Below, in pieces: positions 55,135 to 64,000 of a stretch of DNA of 64,000 bases. Positions within the stretch are counted from its first letter, which is position 1. Every line of letters begins with the position of its first letter. A model generated the notes under the pieces. That model saw nothing but the letters and a program-made list of their open reading frames with translations, searched no databases and was not told the origin of the DNA. Source of the DNA: Achatina immaculata (lineage: Eukaryota; Mollusca; Gastropoda; Stylommatophora; Achatinidae); NCBI GenBank assembly GCA_009760885.1, contig CM019704.1, forward strand, positions 16,531,929-16,595,928, read 5' to 3'. The position numbers were made by a program, and so were the translations under genes.

Positions 55135-55445
55135 TAGCAGTCAGAAACCCATGACATGCAGGTGTCAGGACTGGGGAACCACAGTTGGCGACCCCACCTC
55201 TCCGTTTGTACCCCTAGTAACAGTCGTAGCCTGGGAAACGGGGCGGGGATCATCATAGTCTCCCCATAGCAGTGGAGGCTGCCGAACAGGTATTGCGGAC
55301 CGCATGCTTTTTTTTTTTTCTTCCACTGAGAAAAACCGCTGTAACCCGCTTCTAATCCGATACAAAGCTCCGCCTCAACACCTTCACAGCATCGCCTGCA
55401 AAGAACACCAAACTCGTAGCTTCAGACAGACAGATGAAGAAGTTG
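55135..55445 (-). mobile_element. R1 interspersed repeat
   Basis: Minus orientation: GTACCCCTAGTAACAG, GGGGCGGGGATCATCATAGT, CTGCCGAACAGGTATTG, CAACACCTTCACAGCATCGC and CAGATGAAGAAG correspond in order to 31990-32530. Confidence 0.75.
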
Positions 55446-56044
55446 CTTATATTTTGATTGAACATTCATACGACTTGTCATTTGCTGGCTGAGTTGCCTG
55501 AGGATTCTCATTCAATCTGCGAGAGCGTATCTCGAGATATGTATGATTAACAAGGGGAAAAAATGTGGACAAGCAATCTTACGACAGGGTGGAGCACATA
55601 ACATCTACTCTCCCTCCCCCCCCCCCCCCCAAACCAAAGCAAGGCGCATCAGCGTCGAACAACGTCCAGGGCGGAAATAACAAACAACGGGAAAAGTGTT
55701 CGGGACCTTGCCCCGTCTTATATGTGCTATCCCCGTATTTTGTTTTCCCTTTTCTCTCACTTCAAATGTGCTTTGCCTACAGTTTTTCGACGTTAATCAC
55801 ACTGAACTTTTTTTTTTCTAAAACGTCTAAGTAAGTTACACGAGTGACTACCTTCTACATCGGGCCTTGTTTTAACTGGAAATCAGAGTGAGACTGTTAA
55901 CTATAAAACGTGAACAGAAGTCTCTAGAATTTATCTTTACACTTCTGTGACGTCATAGCTCAGAAACTGGTTAGATTTATTCAAAACATAAAAACAGAAA
56001 GATCATATAGAAAGCACATAGCGATGATTCTGGTAAACTTAATC
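55446..56044. other. No gene recognised
   Basis: C run at 55617-55630. Nothing supported. Confidence 0.4.
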
Positions 56045-56165
56045 GGCACAGATATTGTACCTAAATTTACGGAAATTGTACCCAAACTTGCAGGAATTGT
56101 ACCCAAACATCCAGGAATTGTACCTAAACTTACGGGAATTGTAACTAAATTTGCAGGAACTGATG
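56045..56165. repeat. 21-bp tandem repeat, about 6 copies
   Basis: AAACTTGCAGGAATTGTACC plus C, with CATCCAGG and TTTACGG variants. The periodic peptide on either strand is a consequence of the 21-bp unit. Confidence 0.9.
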
Positions 56166-56824
56166 CTTGTCTTAACAATATTTTGATAAAACCTTATATT
56201 AAAAAATGGGACTTGTCTGTAAGACACTATTATCGGACACTGTGACGCCTAACATAAATCATAACCTGACCATGTTTTATAAGTTTACATATGGGACACT
56301 CAGTCAAGCTAAATGTAAATTTTAACCCAAAATTTTAATCAGACGGCTAATAGAGTTAATAACTTTACTTATAAACGTGTCAACCAGGCCAACTCTATAA
56401 AGCGAATTTTCTTAACAACAGCGCTTCCACTAAGACAAACTTTAAAACTTTATGGGTATTTCCGAACATGACGCGATTAAAGATGAGAACAAAGGAAAAT
56501 ACACGATCCCTTTCAAAACGGGATATTTGGGCATCCCGACGGAAGTAATACGATTCCCGGGAGATCCTTAAAATAGAAGACTACCCTGTATAATATGGGA
56601 CGGCTGGTCACCTTGCAGATGAAACTGTTTAATTCATGTCTCAGATTTACACAATCCGGTTAAAAAAGTAGCCCCCCACACGATAATAGCATTCATCTTT
56701 ATAAACTGCAAGATAATATTAGAGATATAGCGAAGTTAACGAGCGACAGATACTGCAAATCGCGTCAACATTTTGTGAGAAAATAATAAAAAAAAAAAGA
56801 ATTAGCATCATTAACGTGTATTCA
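56166..56824. other. No gene recognised
   Basis: AT-rich. Nothing supported. Confidence 0.4.
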
Positions 56825-56960
56825 GTCCGTCAGTCATTTGCATGTCCCTTGCGGAACTTTACCTCCCTAACAGCTCTCCTGTGCCTCTCGTTTGTAAGCA
56901 ACATGCCCTGCTACTGATGCATCCATTTGGAGATTATCAACGATGTGAATGTGTTTTCAC
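56825..56960 (-). mobile_element. LINE family D, C-terminal fragment
   Basis: TTTGCATGTCCCTTGCGGAA, TTACCTCCCTAACAGCTCTC and ATGCATCCATTTGGAGATTA are complementary to the clean copy at 57640-57755. Small deletions break the frame. Confidence 0.75.
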
Positions 56961-57584
56961 TTCACACATTTACAGCCTGCGATAAAACAAATGGATGGCA
57001 AACAGCACACATATACACAAGCCTTACTCCCAAAACCACAGTTATTCTTCCGAAGAGGCGAGCTTGGAATATATAACTCACTTTACAATATTTAACTCAC
57101 TATACAATATATACCTCACTATACACTATATAACTGAGTATATAACTCCCTAGTACAGTACTTCAAAACCCTAACAGACGGTTATGAAAACAGAACATCT
57201 CTGTTAAAGTCGATACAAAACAACGTGCTAGACACGGTCGGACGATTACACGGTACGGCAAACATAGTAAACAAACAGAAAATATGGCCAACTTAACCAC
57301 GTGACAGAAAAAGTCACGTGACAAGAATGAGGATGATAAATAAATCCCTTCACAAATTCTGTTGCAGTGTCTAAATGTAGTGGGCGAACTATTCGCGAAG
57401 CTAAATTCCCCATGAATATCTGAAATACTAGACACTGAACCCGATGGGGCGTGGGCTACTATAGCTAAATTTGTAAAGCAAACTCGGAAAGTAGTTAGCT
57501 TACTTTGTCGCTGGGAAAAAAAAAGTGGATTCCTGTAATATTTGTAGAAGCAGTCATGATAATTTAGAGAAGACCGTCTTGGAA
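56961..57584. other. No gene recognised
   Basis: A degenerate ~22-bp ACTCACTATACAATATAT repeat at about 57070-57150. A 163-codon minus frame (57163-57654) shows no domain. Confidence 0.4.
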
Positions 57585-57765
57585 TGGTACACAATGGGGG
57601 AAAAAAGGAAGACCAAGGCGAAGATGGCTGCAAGACATCGTTGATAATCTGCAAATGGATGCATCAACAGCAGGCCTTCTTGCTCACAACCGAGAGACCT
57701 ACGGGAGAGCTGTTAGGGAAGCACAGTTCCGAAAGGGACATGCAAATGTCTGAAATGAGTATTCC
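57585..57765 (+). mobile_element. LINE family D, C-terminal end
   Basis: AAGGAAGACCAAGGCGAAGA encodes GRPRRRW, then LQDIVDNLQMDAS, AHNRETYGRAV, then the GHANV-like end and stop. Short upstream; truncated at about 57585. Confidence 0.8.
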
Positions 57766-57804
57766 ACCGTTTCGATCTGTTTGCCAAGTGCTCTCTCTGT
57801 GGGC

Positions 57805-58070
57805 CGTCTGACCTACCTAACCTACTTACCTACCTACCAACTCATCAATCCACCCATCTACCTAACCTACTTACCTACCTACCAACTCTTCTATCCACCC
57901 ACCTACCTAACCTACTTACCTACCTACCAACTCATCAATCCACCCATCTACCTAACCTACTTACCTACCCACGAACTCATCAATCCACCCAACTACCTAA
58001 CCTATTTACCTACCAATTCATCAATCCACCCACCCATCCACCCACCTACCTACCTACCCAGCCACACTCA
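57805..58070. repeat. ~45-bp minisatellite on a (TACC) background, about 5 copies
   Basis: ACCTACCAACTCATCAATCC followed by ACCCATCTACCTAACCTACT, decaying rightward into CCACCCATCC and TCTGTCTG runs. Confidence 0.85.
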
Positions 58071-58610
58071 CCCAATCCATTCATCTATCTGTCTGTTTGT
58101 CTGTCTCTGTCTATGCATAAATGAACGGACGCATCTGAGACCGGTCATTTCGCCGCGAGTTGATCTGGCTGTATGGTCGGTCGCTATAAGGGCAGATCAG
58201 ACACTAAGTAAATTCTACCATACGACCTTACAAGATATACAATATAACCTTACTTTAAATAGAAACGCAGATTACTACAGTAACTATGTGGAAATTAATC
58301 ACAAAATATGAATCACAACACATTCAACCAAAAGAACCATACTGTAATAACTTTTCAGTGGCACACATCTACGTACATTCCCTACTCATCAAATGACCGG
58401 CCCTGACGCTGCCGTGGTGATGCAGATTTTAATTAAAAATCACTTCACAAGTTCCGTTGTACCAGATAAATGGAAATGAAGGACGCGCTGTCGGAGTGAA
58501 TCCGTTTGACCGTATATTTTTGTCTGTATTGCACATATTTTTAGGTATTTAAAAAAAATACTACTGGGACGTCGTCCGTTAAGTACGAACGGCCGTAATT
58601 CAGTTGGTCG
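58071..58610. other. No gene recognised
   Basis: Nothing supported. Confidence 0.4.
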
Positions 58611-58614
58611 TAAT

Positions 58615-59165
58615 TCAGGCATAAAAATTGGAGGATACAATATTAACAACCTTCAGTATGCTGACGACACAGTACTGATAGCCGAGAACCAATAAAACTT
58701 GCAAAATCTCTTGGATAAAGTCGCCAAAGAAAGTGACAGAAAGGCCTTACTTTGAACATCAGAAAGACAGAGACTATGGTTATATCTAAGAAACACAATC
58801 CACCAGCATGCAGTATTAAATTAAACGGAACTATTCTAAAGCAGGTGCAGAAATTCAAATACCTTGGAGCAGTAATAACTTCAGATGGGAAATGCAGAAC
58901 AGAAATTAGGAACAGAATAGGCCAAGCAAAGACTGCATTTCAGAGAATGAGAAACATATTAGCTAACACATCCTTATCAATGAATGTTAGAAAACGAGTC
59001 CTAAAATGTTATATTGAACCTATCTTGTTATATGGAAGTGAATCATGGACAATAGGCAAGTCTGCACAAAAATCACTGGAAGAAGTAAAAATGTGGTTTA
59101 TTAGAAGAATGTTGCGAATCCCCTGGACAGCAAAATAATAACTAATGAAGAATGTATGAGAAGAG
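58615..59165 (+). mobile_element. LINE family A, RT palm to C-terminal region
   Basis: Starts KIGGYNINNLQYADDTVLIA, which includes the catalytic YADD (~58655-58670). After a stop and a frameshift comes MNIRKTETMVISKKHNP, FKYLGAVITSDGKCRTEI, VLKCYIEPILLYGSESW and WFIRRMLRIPWTAK. It stops abruptly near 59165 without the 3' tail, so both ends are truncated. Best protein reference for family A in this window. Confidence 0.88.
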
Positions 59166-60036
59166 CTGTAGTATCTCCACTCTTCGCTTTTCCATCTTTC
59201 ACTGATGCCTGTGAATCTTCACATATCACACTGTTCTCTTCCAACTTTCTTTGTCATATTTATCACTCAAACACTGCTCAGAACACTCGTTTATCCCGTA
59301 GGTCAAGGACATAAAGTAAGGCAGGGGAGAAGATAAGACAACTTAAGTGGGACTGAAAACTCCCGAGATCTCAGATCTGGGGCGAAACATAATCGCCAGC
59401 GCCACCTGGAAAAACAGAATGACGACGACAATGAATACTTTGTTAGGATCATCGAGCGAGCCCAGACCAGGAGCGATATTTGACGACCTAGAAACGCAGT
59501 CACGAAATAGTGGCCGAAGGTTCTTTCAGACCCGGCCAGCGTGCAGTTTAAAATGGTTCAGCGTAAAGTTATAAAAAAAACATGGCGTGTCAGGGTTTTT
59601 TTTTTTTTTGCGGCTGCGATTATGGGGACAACGACCTTGACCGCGGCCTTTGACCCCATGCCACTAACACTGTCAACAAATAGCACTTCCATATGAGGAA
59701 GGTACTTCAAACGAATTTCTTTAGCTCTTTTGCCTAATCCCTGCTCCTGAGTCGAGCCAGGACGGACAGTAGTTTGGGGGGGGGGGAGGGGGCGCAGGGT
59801 CTTAACCGAATTCGGGGTGTGACGTTCTTACTTCTTCCAGGACAGATAGTCGAGCCGGGGTCCTAACCGAATTCTGGGTGGAACGTTTACTCTGTCCGAG
59901 ACAAACGGTCGGTTGACATGCGAAATTGATAGTTTTTCTAAAAGTTTCAGAGTATAATTGTTCTTATTCAAGACAAAAAAATAGTGTCATACTCTAAAAT
60001 ATAAATTAAACCCGTAAAAAAAAATACTTTTTTGTC
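59166..60036. other. No gene recognised; imperfect ~85-bp duplication
   Basis: Within 59755-59890 the phrase GAGCC, GGACGGACAGTA, TCTTAACCGAATTC, GGGTG recurs twice with diverged spacing. G run at 59777-59785. Confidence 0.45.
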
Positions 60037-60113
60037 ATTAATGAGGCTCGAACCCATAATCCCTATAGTAAGAAACGTGTGCTACTGAGCTAGCCGGACG
60101 GTTGAAAGCATTC
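60037..60113 (-). tRNA. tRNA-like sequence, probably pseudogene or SINE head
   Basis: On minus, GTCCGGCTAGCTCAGTAGCA has a good box A, and GGGTTCGAGCCTC a good box B, correctly spaced. D-arm and T-arm pairing is incomplete and the acceptor stem does not close, so I do not read it as a functional tRNA gene. No repeat body is recognised nearby. Confidence 0.4.
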
Positions 60114-62004
60114 TCATTTCGTAGTACATACTTCCTGGTAGTGCAAAGATCAATGGACATGCGCAGTTGTGCCCGACTTCGTTGTCCTAATAATATTTTT
60201 TTGTTTTTTGTTTTTGCTTTTGCTGGGATTGTTTAACAGAAAATGGCACGGACAGGCGGGCTGATAAAATACCCCGTCAAAGCAATTCTCAGAAAAATCT
60301 CCGAGATATTTGCTTTAAGTCAGGGGGTGTGACAAGTCAAGGCAATATTTTGTTTCCTGGCAACGAGTCTGACAGCAAGCCACGCATGCGCAAGTTTTGA
60401 AATAGCAGCAAAGTTGTCGCCCAGATTTTGTTTGTTTGTTTGTTTACCCACGTGATCGACATAGGAAATTCTTTACATATACGCATGGAACTATTGTTCA
60501 AAGACCATCATGTGTATAAGATAAATTTCCATGGTGACAACAGGTGAAAGATCAGAAGTTGAAAAGATAAAAAAAAAAAACTAGGATAACCTCTCCGTCA
60601 CTGCTAATAAGACCAGAGCAGATGTAAACTATCAAACTATGACGGGCGAACGAAAGCTTTTAACTACGAACATATTATTTTTATAATATATCAACACTCC
60701 ATCTTATAAACTATATATAATTTTATCTAATTTTTACAATAATCAGTGATCGCGTTAACCGACAATTACCTGTCAATTTACCGATATAAAAAAAAACACG
60801 AGAAAAACCGAAACTTTTGGAAGTCCCCGGTTACCGTAACCAGTTTATATTATGAAACACCTAGTATAAAGCACCCAGCGAAATCGGATGTAGGATAATC
60901 AGGCCAGTTGGATGATGATGATGCTCAATTTTTATGGAAGAGAATCAGCCAGTTTTGACTTTGGTTCACTATGTGATCATTTTGTAAAGATTAAATATCG
61001 CCTCAAATAAAAGTAAGAAACATTCCACGCGAACATTTTTAACTTCCGCTGATGTTTATAAAGTCTGTTTAATTGTACATCATAAGGGGGAAAAAAAGTA
61101 TAAAGTACCGAATGTTGTACTGAGAAAACCGGTATTTTGGATGGAAAGTACTCCGTATAAGGTCAAAGATAGGGTAAATTTTTGGAAACTGCTTCATATA
61201 AGATGAAAGACGGGCAAAATTTAACCATAGCGCGATCACTGAAAATGATTTATATTTATGAAGAAACAGACACAATCTTAGAGAGATAAATAAAAACGGC
61301 CACACTGAAAGTTTTTGTGTGTGTGTGTGTGCCACGAACAGAGAACCGTCATGAGTTTTCCACATAAAATATAATAACAAAACAAAAGAATAAAACATAT
61401 AACACATTATAAGTGAAACGCCACATTACCTTGCACGTAATTAGCTGTCTTCTTACAGTGGCTGGTTACAGCCTATGATGAAATGAAAAAAAAAAACATA
61501 ACGCCCAAACTTCTGGAAGATTTAGAATGGCAACACTGTCCTAGATAGTTAAGTTCGCTCTGGCAGTACCAAACACTCAGGAGAGTCACTGACGGAGGAC
61601 ACAACGAGGTGGTGCGAAACAAGCAAATAAAGCAGCACTCACTCGCTCACGCGCCTGGGCTGCCGGGGTTGTTCTGTGGTGGTTGCCACCAGCAAACATC
61701 CCGCCGATTACACGCGCCGAAGAGCACGGTCAAAGCGAGGACGAGTCCAGAAAAATTGGGCTACTTCGTCTCAGACTCCCCGCCCTCCTTCTCTGACTGT
61801 CGCTTGGCCGCTGAGTAACCGATTCTTAAGAGAAGCGCTCCAAGTAGAGGAGGCAAAATATGGTAGGAGGGAGTGAGGAGGAACAGTGTCGAAACAGAGC
61901 GCGGGATTAATAACCAGGATAATTATGAAAGAATCCTCTATCTTAATGCGAAGAAAACTAAACTGGTGACAAAACAAAAAAAAAAGCAGCTGAAATGAGG
62001 AAAA
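60114..62004. other. No gene recognised
   Basis: AT-rich, with a (GT)n at 61316-61331 and A runs. Short frames only. Confidence 0.4.
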
Positions 62005-62350
62005 ATTGGAAGAAGTGGAGAGTTTTTAATATATTGAATCATTACTAAAAATGGAGATACGAGGGAAATTTAGAAGGACGACATCTATCATTCTTCAGAA
62101 AGTAAAACAACTAAAGAATCTATGGAGAGGAACAGACAGAACTACAAAAATAAGATTTTTAAGAGCATGCATCTTTCCCATCGCAACATATGCCTGTGAG
62201 ATCTGGACACTTAACAAAACAGCTGAGAAACACATAAATGCCTTTGAATGTAAATGCAACAGAAGAGTTCTTCAAATATCATAGACACAAAAAAAGAACA
62301 AATATATCCATACTATAAGAACTTAATATTAAAGAAGGCTGGCTAGTAAA
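62005..62350 (+). mobile_element. LINE family D, post-RT region
   Basis: Reads KNLWRGTDRTTKIRFLRACI, FPIATYACEIWTLNKTAEKH, ECKCNRRVLQIS, then in another frame ELNIKEGWLVKRIK. The last phrase overlaps the start of the copy at 19150 (ELNIEESWLVKRIK), which ties the two pieces into one family. It ends abruptly near 62350. Confidence 0.8.
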
Positions 62351-63054
62351 GAGGATTAAAACTTTTTCCGTGCCGGGGGGTGGGGGGAGAGAAACGACAA
62401 AACGCGGAGGTTCAGTTGGATGCCGGAGTAAAAGCGAGGGTCTTGATCTGTATCGGGGGGGGGGTATATTTGTAAAAGTGAATGAAACAGTATTTCCGTG
62501 TACTTCCGTGTACTTATTAAGTTTCAAAATATAACTAAATGTATGAAGATTTCATAAATGCAGAGGGTTTTTTAAGAAAAAAAAGTAATGTGATGTTTTT
62601 AGACAATAATTGTGTCCTACTTACCATCGGGTACCTCTAGATCTAGAGTACTTACCATCTGAGATACCTAGAACTAACTGTCGAAGTTGTCTTGTTTTAT
62701 TATGTTGCATTCTAGCTAAAATAATGTCTGAAAAAACTTCTAACTACTTCTCCAGTCGTCTAATATGTCTAGATCTACTTAGGATACATTCAAGAACAGT
62801 GGTCTGGTCACAGGGCTTGTCCATACCCCTATCTACATTACAAAAAAATTGAAATTTCTTGCAGAAAACTTCGTTTGCACGCTCGAATCGGTCGTAACTA
62901 GGCACTCTTCCGCCATTTTGAAAAAGGACATCTGCAGTTAACGTGCGAACCAAAATATGAATTGCAGTTATACGAAACAAAACATGTGGCAGTATACTGG
63001 GATAACGCGCCAAATTCAAAATCGACTACGGCAGTATAGTGGCATAAGGCACGG
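62351..63054. other. No gene recognised
   Basis: G runs near 62375 and 62454-62463. Nothing supported. Confidence 0.4.
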
Positions 63055-63300
63055 AAAGAAAACTTAAATATTTTTGGACACATTAATCGTCATGATAATC
63101 TAGAGAAGACCATCTTGGAAGGATACATAATGGTAAAAAGAAAGAGAGGAAGACCAAGGCGAAGATAGCTGCAAGACATCGTTGATGATCTGCAAATGGA
63201 TGCATCAGCAGCAGGCCATCTTGCTCACAACCGAGTGGCATACAGGAGTGCTGTTAGTGAGGCAAAGTTCCACAAGGGACATGCAAATGAATGAATTATG
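63055..63300 (+). mobile_element. LINE family D, C-terminal end
   Basis: KYFWTHINRHDNLEKTILEG-like sequence, KRKRGRPRRR, an in-frame TAG (GATAGCTGC), LQDIVDDLQMDASAAGHLAH, NRVAYRSAVSEAKFHKGHAN and stop. The most complete C-terminus of the family. Confidence 0.85.
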
Positions 63301-63534
63301 AAAGGTGTAATCTGAAAGGTACCACAAACTGTGTGTGGCACATATAACTGTAGACAGGCCCTATAAGAGTGGAATTTACCAAGTCCACTGTACGGGGCCC
63401 GGAAGGTTTTCTCTGTTTCAGGGTGGGCCCGGGTGGGGGCTCCGAAGTCCCACAGAGGTTGAAAACAGATCAGCGGAAAGGAAGGGGGAGAGTGCATGGG
63501 TTTACAACATTTCTCTCTGAGGTTGTAGATAATT

Positions 63535-63840
63535 TGTCTTCTTCTTCTTCTTCTTGGAACTGTCAACGGCCTTGCGTGGAAATAGGAGCAGGTTAAGACT
63601 GCGATGTTTGTTTTTTTTTTCCACAGCCTCTGAGTGGATCTAAACCAGCAGGAGGTTGTGCAATACTTCTTTAGCAGACTCCGCTGCCTTGGGGACAATG
63701 ACCTGTCATTAAGTGTACCAACGGAGAGGTGGGACAGGGTTTCTGTCAGTTATGGTTCGCCCTGCCCTGACGCCAGCATGTCAGCTGTTGGTCTGTGACT
63801 GCCAGACAGGACAATGTCTTCGCCCACTGCAAAGTTTTCA
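63535..63840 (+). mobile_element. R1 interspersed repeat
   Basis: (CTT)n left end at 63539-63556, GGAACTGTCAACGG, GTGCAATACTTCTTTAGCAG, GTACCAACGGAGAGGTGGGA, CAGTTATGGTTCGCC and GACTGCCAGACAGGACAATG. The middle is shortened. Confidence 0.78.
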
Positions 63841-64000
63841 GAGCAAAGATTCCAAGTTATGTGTTTTGTGAGCAAATATTCCAATTTATGTGTTTTTTTT
63901 TTTTTTGCTCTTTCTGCGGTGTCAGACGCTGTGATTTCTTGTGTCTCATACTTCAAATCTCGGTCAATCACTCTCCCCCCTCCCCCCAACTTTTTTTCCC

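Noticed and set aside
57163..57654. 163-codon minus frame
   Set aside because: No domain or codon pattern; it overlaps the edge of a LINE D fragment on the other strand.
60037..60113. Functional tRNA gene
   Set aside because: Boxes A and B are good but arm pairing is poor and the acceptor stem does not form; listed as tRNA-like only.
63225..63698. 157-codon minus frame
   Set aside because: It is the antisense of LINE D and R1 sequence.

Overview
This window looks like repeat-rich eukaryotic nuclear DNA, most likely from an invertebrate. A mollusc or other lophotrochozoan is my best guess, from the kind of LINE endonuclease/reverse transcriptase families present; this is inference and the species cannot be named. 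There are no bacterial-style operons, ribosome binding sites or phage genes. I found no intact host protein-coding gene. Almost every open reading frame is either a decayed retrotransposon protein or a frame that stays open across a tandem repeat.

The window is a mosaic of two things. (1) Non-LTR retrotransposon pieces from at least six families. The best is a nearly complete 3.19 kb LINE (8449-11638) between perfect 14-bp target-site duplications, with endonuclease and reverse transcriptase domains broken by three frameshifts and one stop. Three 5'-truncated relatives lie at 33664-33905, 36438-36700 and 52369-52509. About eight pieces belong to a second family with a (GAT)n tail, three loci to a third (one a near-perfect hairpin), several to a fourth, three to a CR1/L2-like family, and one RNase H piece to an I-like element. 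Short elements go with them: tRNA-headed SINEs, a ~370-bp family here called R1 (seven copies), a composite SINE-like family here called R2 (two copies, one nested inside R1), two hAT-like MITEs and a long inverted repeat. (2) About thirty minisatellite arrays (units 18-89 bp), about one sixth of the window by my tally, several with dimeric higher-order structure.

Layout: 0-8.4 kb, three arrays, LINE and SINE pieces; 8.4-11.6 kb, full-length LINE; 12-14.3 kb, arrays and a CR1 end; 15-19.2 kb, LINE pieces; 19.5-21.3 kb, layered satellite; 22-31 kb, LINE fragments and small arrays; 32-33.1 kb, nested R1/R2 and a 570-bp purine tract; 33.5-38.4 kb, arrays, a LINE insertion and MITEs; 39.5-42.6 kb, CR1/L2 element, R1 and a SINE whose head has been tandemly amplified; 43-50 kb, inverted repeat, LINEs and two large arrays; 50-64 kb, mostly unassigned sequence with scattered LINE and R1 pieces.

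The most informative signals are dated nestings with exact target-site duplications: a LINE in a minisatellite, R2 in R1, and a satellite seeded by a SINE/genome junction. Each LINE or SINE family also ends in its own microsatellite. I did not find a convincing new multi-gene system.
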